DNA from: Hemerocallis citrina
Taxonomy: Eukaryota > Streptophyta > Magnoliopsida > Asparagales > Asphodelaceae
DNA length: 64,000 bases
NCBI GenBank assembly: GCA_017893485.1
Contig: CM030360.1
Span: forward strand, 9,474,597 to 9,538,596
Direction of reading: 5' to 3'
Shown here: piece by piece, positions 34,648-45,995 of the stretch
Numbering within the stretch: the stretch's first letter is position 1
Layout of the letters: each line of letters begins with the position of its first letter
The notes under the pieces: model-generated
The model's database searches: none
What the model was told of the DNA's origin: nothing
The model's input: only the letters and a program-made list of their open reading frames with translations
Made by a program: the position numbers and the translations under genes

Positions 34648-35076
34648 CTAATCCCTATGGTTCCTCTTGACATTCCTAAACTCTTCCCGTAGTTCTGCTA
34701 CCTCTTCCTTCATCACATCATACATATTCTTTCTCTTCTCAAGTTTCCAAACTCGATGGCTGAGGGTTGCAATATTCTCCTTGAACTTTGCACACTGGGC
34801 CTGCAATTGGCTTGCTCTTTCCTTCTGAGTCTCCATTTGCCTCTGAAGAGATTCGATGAGGTAACTGCGATCTTTTGGAACTGGTTCTTCCTTGTTGGAT
34901 AAATCATCTGATGAGTTCGGAGGCTGGATGGTCTCTCGGGACTCAGGTCATTCTCCTTCATATTCCTCGGGGTCTTCTTCCTCTTCATTGGAATCTCCTT
35001 GTCCAGGATAGTAGTCATCTTCAATTATGTGCCATTCATCATCGTCTGCTGGGTCGTGGTGGTTCCCATCTTTAGG
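34648..35076 (-). pseudogene. A, leader ORF with acidic and coiled-coil parts
   Basis: Between PBS and gag a minus-strand frame reads an acidic region (DEWHIIEDDYYPGQG, EEEEDPEEYEGE), one TGA at about 34948, and then a Lys/Glu-rich heptad-like stretch (METQKERASQLQAQ...VAELREEFRNVKRN) to a stop at 34648. No ATG precedes the acidic part in frame, so it may be spliced or use the internal Met at 34836. The product is not known to me. The coding bias is clear because the other frames lack such a pattern. Confidence 0.55.
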
Positions 35077-35209
35077 AAGGGAGAAGAAGAAGCATCAATC
35101 ATAGAGCAACACAAATGTAAGCAGCTTACATTTAAATCTCTATACCCAACTCACACTCTAATGTCCACTCTAGGGTGTCGTTCCTTTTAAATTCGTACTA
35201 CTTAGAAGC

Positions 35210-35224
35210 ATGGCTCTGATACCA
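35210..35224 (-). other. A, primer binding site
   Basis: On the minus strand TGGTATCAGAGCCA lies three bases after the end of the 5' LTR (GGGGTGTTACA). It is complementary to the 3' end of plant initiator-methionine tRNA, the usual primer of chromoviruses. Confidence 0.88.
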
Positions 35225-36493
35225 CTCTGTAACACCCCAAATTCCAAATAAGCCTGAATTTGAAGTTCCATAGGATCTTTAAACTTCACTTTGTACAATT
35301 TTACAAGGAATTTTAAAAACTTTTATACAACAATGTTTACATCAACACAGCGGAAGTAAATTACAACATAATACACAAATAAAATAACAATTGAAACATT
35401 TCTTTAAGCAACATTCTTTCTTTAGTTCTTTCATTCATTTTATCTTGCATAGAAATTGTGGGCACGTCAGTTGCATACAACTGTCGCTAGGATATAATAC
35501 ACCATTTTGTCTTACTTGGAAGTACAAACTTGATCATAAATAAAGCTAAAGAGGAACTATCCTATTGATGTCATGTGTCTTTGTGCACTTAGCCTTAATG
35601 CAGTTATTTATATTTCATGACACTAATGCACACGTTCGAACCTATGCATCCTGTAACACCCCGAATTTCAAATAAGATTGAATTCGAAGTTCCACAGGAT
35701 CTTTACACTTCTCTTCCTACAATTTTACAAGGAATTAAAAACTTGTATTACATCAGAGTTACATTTAAACAACGGAAACAAAGTTACAATAATTACATGA
35801 ATGAAATACAACAACACTTGAATAATTATTATAGCATCAATTCCTTCTTAGTCCTTTTCATGCACTTTATCCTTCATAGAAACTGTGCGTACGTCAGTTC
35901 ATTCAACTGACGCAAGGATATAATACATTAATTTCTTTTACTTAGAAAGCACATACTTGTCACAAAACAAAGCTACGGGGACTATCCTATTGATGTCGTG
36001 TGTGAATGTGTACTTAATCCTTAATGCAATTATTTATGTTACATGACACTAATGCGCATTTGTTCGGATTCTATGCATCCCATACTACATAGGTCCGAGG
36101 GCCCTTAATCGATCTTCATCTTATAGGGTTCAATACCTCGCCATGACTTAAACTACTACGGTAACTACGATAAGTATCCTAGATATTCTATGAGTTACGA
36201 GTCCATGTCCAGATAGCCTGGAGAGGAATCCCACGTCGTGACATGACGCATCATGTAGAGCCTATGGAAAATTCAGCCTCCATCATGGAACGATGGCACC
36301 ACCCGTAGTCACCAAATACCCCACAAGCGTCGCCTCCGGGACGATAATTCTGGAGTAGTGGTCACGCCATGACATGATGCATCAAGCAGGCAACCTATGA
36401 ATCACTCTTCTCACACCGCCAATTCGATGGCCCTCCTACTTGTGCTTTTCTCTTACTTTCGTTACATCTTCACTATGTATCTAATCCTTAGTT

Positions 36494-37206
36494 ATTTTGA
36501 ATTATGAATAAAATCAATACCCTAGAGTTAGCACACCCTCTATACCGGTCTTAACCATCAATCAACACAACGACCCAAACTTGGTCTTTTCTTTCCAATA
36601 TCTTATCTCAAAAGTATTTATTCAATGCCGGTATAAGGCTTAGCTACACTCTAGCTTTTAATCCCATTTCATGTTCATAGAATTGAGTATTCACACTCAT
36701 AATAATCTCTTTCATAATTCAACATGGTTTTCTATTTTCAATTCCATGTACAATTTCATGCATAAACAATGAATTCATTTTTCAGCTTATCACATTCATA
36801 ATTCATTCTTTCACAATAATTTCTCTTATTCTCAAAGTACCAATATTAGGTTTTGAATTATGAATAAAATCAATACCCTAGAGTTAGCACACCCTCTATA
36901 CCGGTCTTAACCATCAATCAACACAACGACCCAAACTTGGTCTTTTCTTTCCAATATCTTATCTCAAAAGTATTTATTCAATGCCGGTATAAGGCTTAGC
37001 TACACTCTAGCTTTTAATCCCATTTCATGTTCATAGAATTGAGTATTCACACTCATAATAATCTCTTTCATAATTCAACATGGTTTTCTATTTTCAATTC
37101 CATGTACAATTCCATGCATAAACAATGAATTCATTTTTCAGCTTATCACATTCATAATTCATTCTTTCACAATAATTTCTCTTATTCTCAAAGTACCAAT
37201 ATTAGG
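36494..37206. repeat. 357-bp tandem duplication in LTR D
   Basis: 36494-36850 and 36851-37206 differ at only one or two positions (for example ACAATTTCATG against ACAATTCCATG), so the duplication is young compared with the divergence between LTRs. Confidence 0.93.
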
Positions 37207-37498
37207 TTCAAAATCACACTTATAATTTTTCCATTACACAAATCTCATTTTTCAACTCTTTATTAAAATCTTTTAAACAAAAATATTCACTTTTCTTTAT
37301 CTACTCGATAATTCAATATAACAATTTGTATCAAAAATCTCACTTGAATAATCTTAAATTCTAATATGAAAGTTTTCTTGAAGCCTAGCCTTTATTAGAA
37401 TTTTTCTAATATTTTCCTCAATTTTATTTCCATTTAAAAGTCCCTAAAAGTAATTAAAGTCCCAAAAAAATCAAATATTTTTAATAAAGCCCAAAGAG

Positions 37499-37590
37499 CA
37501 GGTTTCGAACCCCCAACCCGAGACCAAACCGCGCTATAGTGTGCTCTGTGGCACCACCGAAGACCACAAAGTCCAAGGCGTCTAGGTGTT
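37499..37590 (-). other. tRNA-like module 1 of LTR D
   Basis: On the minus strand GGGTTCGAAACC (B-box-like, inverse at 37500-37512) follows about 60 bases after a module start near 37590. Diverged. Confidence 0.45.
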
Positions 37591-37673
37591 ATGAGATGGG
37601 CTTAAGTCCATATAGGTCGACATAGTGTGTTTCGGATTTAAAAAAAAAAAGAAAAAGAAATAAAAGGGCTCTG

Positions 37674-37760
37674 CCCAGTTTCGAACCCGCAACCAAAGAC
37701 CAACCCCCATGCTACAGTAAGTGCTCTATTGTGCACCCGAAGACCAATAAGTCCAAGTGA
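37674..37760 (-). other. tRNA-like module 2 of LTR D
   Basis: A second module with the B-box-like GCGGGTTCGAAACTGGG (inverse at 37675-37691), about 175 bp from module 1. Confidence 0.45.
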
Positions 37761-37911
37761 CTAACCTGTCTTTAAAATGGATTGGGTTGTTTTTTATCCA
37801 GGTTTCTGTTTATTACTAATTTTTCATAATTCAAAAACATTTTTAGTTCTTTTTCTTCTCTTTCTGTATCAAGACTTTCCAGATTATAAACTATATAAAT
37901 TTATAGTAAAA

Positions 37912-38346
37912 CTAGGTTTGCCCGTTGACACGTGCCTACGGCACGTCTTCGAAACGGTGCACCTTGTTTGATCATATAAAATAGTTTTGGAGGTCCAGCA
38001 ATTTAATTGAAGTAGTAAACATAGAGTAAAAAACATATTATATGATTTTTTTGAATTTTTTTAAAATTATTTTTAAAGTTTTTAAATATTTAAAATTTTA
38101 AATTTTTAAATATTTTAATGTTTTTAATAATTTTATTTTCTTAATTTTTTTAATAAAAGAGGGAGGGAGAGAGAGAAAAAAATTAAATAAATATAGAAGT
38201 TGTTTTGGGTGGGAGATTTGAATTTGAGTTTTGGGGAGAACTTTTGGGGGGAAAATATGTTTTGTAAGGTTAGATCTGGACCTTTGATTTTTGGAGGGAT
38301 TGAAGGAGAGCCACTTGATAGCTTTTTTTGTGTTTTATTATATAGA
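37912..38346 (-). mobile_element. Non-autonomous Helitron, copy 2
   Basis: Has the same ends as copy 1 (TCTATATAATAAAACAC ... CTAG on the minus strand) and the same ACGTGCC-GTA-GGCACGT hairpin, inserted between A and T in LTR D. It is 435 bp and highly similar to the 445-bp copy at 823-1267. No coding capacity. Confidence 0.87.
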
Positions 38347-40756
38347 TAGTATTTTTATAATCAATATTTGACTTATAAAACATGCATTTTTGGTCCTATT
38401 TTATGTCTATGTCCATAATTTTGACATTGAGAACAAATCACATTTTCACATAATTTATAATCTAGATTTCCACAAAAACTACTTTTTCTCTTTATTTGTA
38501 CTTGTCGTTATCCTACAATATTCTTAGAACACAAATTTTCATCTTTCTACATTGGTGTTGCCTTAATTTAGACAATTAAAACTCCATGATGCATTTAATC
38601 AATCAATCATCTCTTAAGCACAAATTTCTCAACAAAGCATAATTCAAATACATATCTCATGGCAACATGATAGATTCTAGCATATTAATCACAATTTTAT
38701 CAACTAGCAATCAATTTACCAAGCATTCTCTTTATCTACACTTTCTCTATATAAACACACATGAGCCAACTTAGTTTTCTTAGCAATTCTATCAATTCAA
38801 ACCCTAGCATGATGTCTAAAGTAGAAGCATGAGAAATCACTCACCTTTTTGGAGAGAACAAACTAAGAACTCCTAAAATTTTCTAAAATGAACGAATGAC
38901 TCATTCTCCACCTAGCTTGTGCCACCAATGCGTCTCATCCTCCTTGTGCTAGCAAACTCGAGCCACACTCTCTCTCTTGGATGTAGGCTGGCCACTTCTT
39001 GATGGAACACACACACAAACAAAATCCCTTAATCTTTTACTCACAAAAATTCTCAATCTTTTCTCACTCTAATTCTTAATCTTTCTTAATTAATTCTTCT
39101 AGTATACTAAATGGGAAGAACTAGGGGGTATTTATACATTTTTTTAGTAAGAATAGATGGCTAGGATTAAATCAAATGGTTAGAGACCAAATGCTAGGAT
39201 GAGTAAGGGAGTTGTAGCAACTACCCATGATTGAGAAAACTACATCTCCACTACCTCCATTTCTTCCTCTCTCTTTGTAATGTCCCGATTTTTCATTTAA
39301 TGAAAAAATTATTTATTTTTGCACGTAGTTTGCACGTGCAATATTTTTGGTAAATATTTTCATCATGATGAGTATAGATTTTTAAATATGTGCTTGTAAT
39401 TATTTTTATAAAGCCTTCTTTCAATTAGACAAAAAGCCTTTTTCTTAAAGCCCAAAATTTAATTCATTTATTTTATTTTAAAATTATTATTTTGGCCCAT
39501 AAACTAAATCCCATGAGTTAATTTATTTTTAAATACAACTTGTCATGTAGGATACAATTTAAAGATTATTTTTATATAAAATATAATGTACAAATTTTTG
39601 GAGGCAAATGCTTGCACGTGCATTGCACGTACACATGCAATGTGCACCATTCTATGCTAGGCCGGTTGGAGCTTTTGGAGGGAAAGGGAAATTTTTGAGT
39701 GGGATCATGGTGGAGATGGTTACTCATCATGGGTAGTTAGTGTAACTCCTCCTTAAATCTAAGCCATTTGTTCCTAACTCCTACTTCAATCTTAGCCATC
39801 CATTTTCCTAGATTTTTAGTATAAATACCCCCCCCTTTGGCTAGTATTCTTGTGCAAATTAATTCTTCCAAAGGTATAGTTCAATTACATTATCTAGTAG
39901 TTAGTAAGTGAGTAAAAGATTGAGTTGTGTGTGGGAGTTGTGCTTGCAACAAGAAGAGGAGGCCAACATCAAGGAGGGAGTGCTCGGGTTGGCTTGTGGA
40001 GTGCTCGGAATTTTGCTAGTGTGCGCACATCTAGGAGGAGGAGCATTTCGTTGCAAGGACATTCGTCTAGGAGATTGCTAGTTGTATTTTCTCTCCATTT
40101 AAGGTGGGTAAATTTTCTATATTTCTAATTAGAAATGCATGCTAGATTGAATTGAATGATTGAAGCATGAAAAATATTAATAAGAGTACGCATTTAATTG
40201 AAAAAAATGACCTATGGATTGATTGAAATGTGGATGTGAAATAGTATGTGGTTCTATTAGTAAAGGCTAAATTGTGAGTGAATTAATTATGGCCATGGAT
40301 TATTGAAGATAGTTCCATTATCTACATCACAAATTATATACAAAAAGTTAGTAGATTGACAATGCTACTTTGTGTGTTTAAATGAATCTTTGTGATTCAT
40401 TGAAATGAATGAATTAAAATATAGATTTGTATGTTTGGTAAAAGATTAAAAATAGAGAATTAATGTGAAGTTGCTAATAAAGGGATTAGTGGTGTTAATT
40501 GTTAAGAAATGTCAAAAAGAAGAAATGTGGTAGTTATAATGTAGAATCCGAATTAATTATATGAAAAATATGTTTTAATTGTTACAAAAATTATTTTGTT
40601 CATACTGGTATGTAAATTATGTGAGGAAAAATCAATCTGAAATTGTACAGTAATTTTATAAAAAGCAAAATGAAATGAGGACTAGTTGAACATCGAAACG
40701 TTTTAATAACAGAGAGAATTGGTTTAAATGAACTTAGAGTTGTACCATTGACAACC

Positions 40757-40836
40757 CGAGCGCATAGCTCAAGTGGTTGGGACGGCTTTAATCGCTACAG
40801 TGGTCTGAGATCGCTGGTTCGAATCCCTGTGGAACC
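40757..40836 (+). other. tRNA-like module 1 of LTR B
   Basis: Best preserved of all: an A-box-like TAGCTCAAGTGGTTGGG (40765-40781) and a perfect B-box core GGTTCGAATCC (40816-40826), spaced as in a tRNA gene. The D arm can pair, but the T stem is weak and the acceptor stem poor, so it is a tRNA-like or SINE-head-like relic rather than a certain tRNA gene. Confidence 0.55.
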
Positions 40837-40875
40837 ATACTTTTACTTCTTTTTCACAAATAATATAAAACAGCG

Positions 40876-40900
40876 GCTGAGAGCATTTAATGCTCTCAGC
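40876..40900. other. Perfect 12-bp hairpin between the tRNA-like modules
   Basis: GCTGAGAGCATT and AATGCTCTCAGC are perfect inverted repeats with a single-base loop, lying exactly between the two modules of LTR B. It may be an RNA structure or a cruciform; no terminator-like T run follows. Confidence 0.7.
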
Positions 40901-40912
40901 GCCTTTCTATAC

Positions 40913-40990
40913 CGCTGGCGCAAGTGGCCTAGTGGCCTGTGCCTTCGGCTGTGTTCCCTGTGGTTCTGGGTTCGAATCTTGGTTTCGGCA
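40913..40990 (+). other. tRNA-like module 2 of LTR B
   Basis: An A-box-like TGGCGCAAGTGGCCTAGTGG (40916-40935) and a B-box GGGTTCGAATCTT (40968-40980), about 152 bp after module 1 and in the same orientation. Stem pairing is imperfect. Confidence 0.5.
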
Positions 40991-42428
40991 GTTTGGAAAA
41001 AATATTTTTTTTGAATGTTTTGGTGATCAAAAAAATATGGAAAAAATATGGTTATTACTCTAAAAATATATGGGACTTATGAAAAATAATTTGGGAATTA
41101 TTTACATAGAATAAAATAAGATTTGAGAATAAAATGTATAATTTAGACGTATGGTTATATACTTGTATGGTATAAAAGTCGCACTTTGTAGAAAGGCTTG
41201 AAATAACATATTAGAAAAGAAGTGGAATAAAAATAGAAATTATATGTAGTGATGCATTGTGAATTATTCTCATTTGAGAATAGTGTGAAATTTATGGTAT
41301 GTGAATATTCATTTAGTGATGTGATTTCAATGTGAAATTGATATTTGATGAAGTATGAAATTCCATGTGTGATTATGGACTATTGAACGATTTAGAAATC
41401 ATGATTGGAAAAGAGAAACATTTTTTAGTATGATAACTCGATATGTGAACTTATGAGTTGGAAATGCTCAATTTTGAAAATTTGAATTGAAATTGAAACA
41501 AAAGAGTAGCTAAGTCTCCCCCGGCATTTGGAAAGAAACGAAAAGAAATTTGAAACGAGAGACCAAGGTTGGTCATGTTTGAATGAATGAATAAGTCCGG
41601 TTTAGTGGAGAGGCTAACTCTAGAGCTTTAATTTTGTTCATGATTCTAATAAAAACTAAGGATTAGTACATAGTGGAGACGTGATGAAAGTAGGAGAAAA
41701 ACAAGAGTTGAGGGCCATCGGATTGGCGGCGTGAGAGTATTTCACAGGCTGTCTTCACGATGCGTCGTGACATGACGTGGATACTGCTCCAGAGTACTGT
41801 CCCGGTGGTGACGCTTGTGGGATGTTTGGTGACTGCAAGAGGATTGTGTGCCATGAAGGAGGCTGAATTGCCACAGGCTGTCTTCACGATGCGTTGTGAC
41901 ATGACGTGGGATTCCCCTCCAGGTTTTCTGTACACGTGCTTGTCCTCATAAATCATCTAAGATACTTACCGTAGTTACAGTAGTAGATTAAGTCATAGCG
42001 AGGGATTGAACCCTACAAAGATGAAGAACGATTAAAGGCTTGCCCTCGGACCTATATAGTATGGGATGCATAGAATCCGAACAAGTGTGCATTAGTGTCA
42101 TGTAATATAAATAACTACATTAAGGACTAAGTGCACAATCACAACACGACATCCATAGGGTAGTCCCTTTAGTTTGATATGTGACAAGTTTGTGTTTGCT
42201 AAATATGGAAAATAAGTTATACTATTCCCGGCATAGAGAGGATGGCCGTGTATAATGTTCGTCGGTTGAATAAACTGACGTACCCACAGTCTTATATGCA
42301 GGTAAGTGACATGATAAAGATTAAAGAGGAACAGATGCTTAAAGATTATTCAATGTTGTTGTACATTCATTTAAATGTTGTAATTTTACTTTCGCTGTGC
42401 ATTGTAAATTGTAATGAATTTATGTAAA

Positions 42429-44204
42429 TGATGTGTCTAATTTATATACAAATATTTGTACTCATTTACCAATAAAAATGGCTTGTTTTCGCTGATATTG
42501 TCTATAATTCATCTTATTTCTATATGATTTCATTTAATTAATTATTTTTGAAGAAATAGTATTTTTGATGCAAAAAGTAAAGATTTGTGAAAAAAATCAA
42601 CAAACAAAGTAAAATAATGGATTTATAAATTTTTATTGTTTTGTTGAGTTAAAAGTGCGACAAATAATTTTTAAAAGGATTTTTATACGCTAATATGATT
42701 TATAGTTAGTTTAATTCATTTTAAACTAATTAATTTTCTTTTAGTTAAAAGTCCTAATTTCTGGTATTATTTTGTGTATGCAGAAACACGTGGTTGGCAG
42801 AAAAAGAAAGAAAAGAAAGAAAGAGAAACAAATAAAATTCTGGATTAAAAAGGAAGGAAATAAAGGAAGAGTGTGGACTTTTATGCAAAAAGTGCAAACC
42901 CTAATTAAACTCCTCTTCCGTTCTCTATAAATACAAATCAAGGGAGAGAAAAGATGTAAGAGGTGACGGCTGTACAATGACTCAAAAAAAAAAATAAGAG
43001 AAGAAAGTAAGAGAGAGAGAAAGCGTGTGCGAGTTTCAAGGCAAAACAGCACGTGTGGGCAGTAGGGCTGCTGTCTTCTTTGGCGCAGTATTCGAAGTGC
43101 ACCCAACGAAGCGATTTGACTTCCGACTCCTTCGTTCCTCTCTCTTTTGCGTGCCAGTACTCAGAAACAAAAGGGAGAGAGAGAGAGACATAGGCTGCAA
43201 GCGGGACCCACACACCAGGGGAGACAGCAACAGCTTCCATCAGTGCTGACGTGACCTGGCGACAGCTGCTCCAGATGGCTCGACAGCGACGCATTCTGAC
43301 CTCAGCGCGGGGTTCGAGACAAACGTTCAGAGGTGACTTTGGCTGTTTCCTGCTGACGCGTGGGGCAGTTTTCGAGACGGCTGACGTGGCGATCTGTTGG
43401 CTTCGATTTTTTAGGTAGAGAAGAGAGCAAGGACTGGTTTGAATTAATTTTTGTATTTCTTTTTGTACCTTTCCTTCTCTATATTTTTCTAGATGCAATC
43501 CAAACAATTCTATTAATTATAAATTGAACATGAACTAAATTTATTGTTTTAGAGGCTAAGGTGTAGCCAAGTTTTGTAGAACACAAATTTTGATTCCTTA
43601 TTATTACTCTAATTTTTTTGGTTGTGTTTTAATTTTTATTATTTATGCGTACAACATGGTGGATAGACATTTGTATGATTTTTCAAATCATAAAAAGACC
43701 GAACAGGTTATTTGTGATTAATAAAAATTAATACCGTATATTGGAGGACGTGACCGTTAAGAAATCCAATTTCTCAATTAATAATTTGATGGATAGGTGA
43801 AGAATTAGTTGAGAATAATTTTTAGACTACGTGGATAGAGTGGTTAATATCTTTAGGATTTTGGTCTACAATTGGGAAAGATAATATCTTTAATTCATAA
43901 GGAGTTATAATTTGTGTGTGTGATAAACGAGGTGAACCAAGAGCCCCAGAACTAATTTTACCATTAAACAAAGTACAAGAGCTCCATAGTTTCACAGCCC
44001 TCTCCCTCTTCACCAATTTAGTTAGATTTAGTTAGATTAATTTAATTTAGTTGCTTTATCATTTATAAATTTTGATCTTCCAAATAGTGATTAATCTAGC
44101 GATATCGGTACTCAGTAAAATATCTAGTCCCTGTGGGTTCGACACTCTACTCACCTATCTATATTACTTGTGCAATTTTGTACACTTGCAAAAATTCAAC
44201 ACCA
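42429..44204 (+). mobile_element. F: unrelated solo-type LTR inserted in LTR B
   Basis: Starts TGATGTGTC and ends CAACACCA, short imperfect TG...CA ends, with GTAAA duplicated (42424-42428, 44205-44209). A TATAAATAC box lies at about 42926, followed by purine-rich and then GC-rich sequence. No gag, pol or PBS is seen, so it is a solo LTR of ~1.8 kb or a small non-autonomous element. It shares no sequence with the TGTAACACC family. The 189-residue minus-strand frame (43507-42938) has no recognisable domain and I do not call it. Confidence 0.8.
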
Positions 44205-45751
44205 GTAAACTCTGATGTAAAGTGAAAAGTTCAAATTTCCTTATAAAATTGTACTAAATGAAGTGAAAAGATCCTGTAGAACTCTCGAATTCAGTTGTAT
44301 TTGGGATTCGGGGCGTTACACTCTTTGTACCATCCGGCCACATCCCCTAGGCCACTAGACATGTGCTAGTGCAATGCGCGTGTCTCATCTAGTACCCCTA
44401 TTAATTAGTTGTACATGATTAGTTAATTTATTGTCTACCAATTTAGTCTACACTCCATGTTATGACAATTAAAAGGTAATTTAATTAGTGGGCTTCAACT
44501 TAGTGGGCCTTAGACCCATGGATTATTAATAAAACACTTAATTATTAGGATGGGCTAAATTAGAAAAATAGGCCTTATGCTTTTTTAAACAGGCTTTTAG
44601 AAATTTAAAAGAAGGATTTAAAATGATCATTTGTTCATGCTATAAAAGAGATAATTTTTAAGGGAAATGTACAAGAATTTGTACATGCAAAATACGTAAA
44701 ATCAATAACTTCTCAATTAATTATAAATAAAAATTTAGGATGTTACACATCCCATTCTACATATATCTGAAGGCAAGCCCTTAACCGTACTTCAACTTGT
44801 AGGGTTGAATCCCTCGTTATGAGTTTAACTAGTACGGTAACTACGGTAAGTTCTTAAATGTTTTATGAGTTACGAGCCCATGTCAAGACAGCCTCGAGGA
44901 AAATCCCACGTCATGACATGACGCATCACGTAGAGCCAATGGACAATTCGCCACCGTCATGGGACAATGGCACTACGTAGTCACCAAGCACCTCACAAGC
45001 GTCCCACGATCCCAAAAATTCCGAAGATGGATTCACGTTATGACATGACGCATCATGTAGATAGCCTGTGAAAACTCTCACATTGTGGATCCGAGGCCCT
45101 CAAACTTGTGTTTTTCTCTTACTTTCATCACATCTTCACTATAGTGTTGTCCTCAGGTATTTGAATCATGAGTAAATTAACACCCTATAGTTAGCATTTT
45201 CTCTGCACCGGTCTTAAACATCAATTGATAACAACGACCCATTCTTGGTCTTTTTCTACAACATTTATCTTCAAGAATTCATTCACGTTGGTGTAAGGAC
45301 TTAGCTATACTCTAGATTTTAACCACTGTTCATGTTCACCAAAATTTGGGTGTTTATATTGACAAATTCCATATTCCATCATGATCTTTTTATTTTATTT
45401 TTCCATGCAGACTTGTGTATATTAAAACACCAATTTTATTTATTGACTTACTCAAATCTTTCGCGTCGAAATCTCATAATTTGATCTCTGCACAAAACTC
45501 TTTACATTCAAAATTTTATCTTTCTTTAATTATACACAAGAGTCATATTTTAAGAAGAATTATCAAGTTCTTCATCCCATTGTTTTAATATAAAAGTCAC
45601 TTCCAAATCTCACAAAATATGTCAAATATTGTGTAAATATTTTTTTTATAAAGTCTAAATAATTTTAGAGGAATAATAGAAATTTTCCCATTTTTTATGC
45701 TCTTTAGAAACTCTTAAATACCAAAAAAATTGAAAAGAACTAAAAGAGCGG

Positions 45752-45840
45752 CTGCCGGGTTTCGAACCCAAGACCCCTGCAGTGCTACAGTGACCAACTC
45801 ACAATGCACCCAAAGACCAGAATGCCCAATAACGGCTAGT
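45752..45840 (-). other. tRNA-like module 1 of the A 5' LTR
   Basis: The inverse of GGGTTTCGAACCCA (45757-45770) is a good B-box stem-loop on the minus strand; the module begins near 45840 with CCGTTATTGGGCATT. Confidence 0.5.
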
Positions 45841-45919
45841 GATTAAAGGTATACTCAAAAGTCTTATGTACTGGTCTTCAGTGATTTGGTAAAAATCAAA
45901 TTTAATAAAAATAGAGCCT

Positions 45920-45995
45920 CTTCAAGACTCGAACCCTTGAAGACAAGCACTGTTCACAGCGCCCTCACCTCACACCGAAAGACAATACTCCCAAA
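45920..45995 (-). other. tRNA-like module 2 of the A 5' LTR
   Basis: The inverse of CAAGACTCGAACCCTTG (45922-45938) forms a T-arm-like stem and loop on the minus strand, about 170 bp from module 1, as in LTRs B, C and D. Confidence 0.5.

Larger units (their letters stand above)
39276..44320 (+). mobile_element. LTR B: solo-type LTR inserted in LTR D, opposite orientation
   Basis: Ends TGTAATGTCCC and GGGGCGTTACA, flanked by CTCTT (39271-39275, 44321-44325). Without insertion F it is about 3.27 kb. Its reverse complement follows LTRs A, C and D (CATCCCATACTATATAGG, GCTGATGTAAACATTG-like regions). TATAAATACCCCC at 39820 on the plus strand agrees with the orientation. No gag or pol. Confidence 0.87.
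35652..44747 (-). mobile_element. LTR D: solo-type LTR inserted in the 5' LTR of A
   Basis: Ends TGTAACACCCC and GATGTTACA, flanked by CATCC (35647-35651, 44748-44752). Without B and the Helitron it is about 3.6 kb, the excess being a 357-bp tandem duplication. It belongs to the same LTR superfamily as A, so one relative has landed inside another. TATA on the minus strand is at about 39129-39137. No internal genes. Confidence 0.88.

Noticed and set aside
40757..40836. A functional nuclear tRNA gene
   Set aside because: A and B boxes are good, but T and acceptor stems do not pair well and relatives in other LTRs are more decayed; kept as tRNA-like only.
42938..43507. 189-residue minus-strand frame
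   Set aside because: No recognisable domain, a low-complexity hydrophobic end, and it lies inside the LTR-like insertion F.
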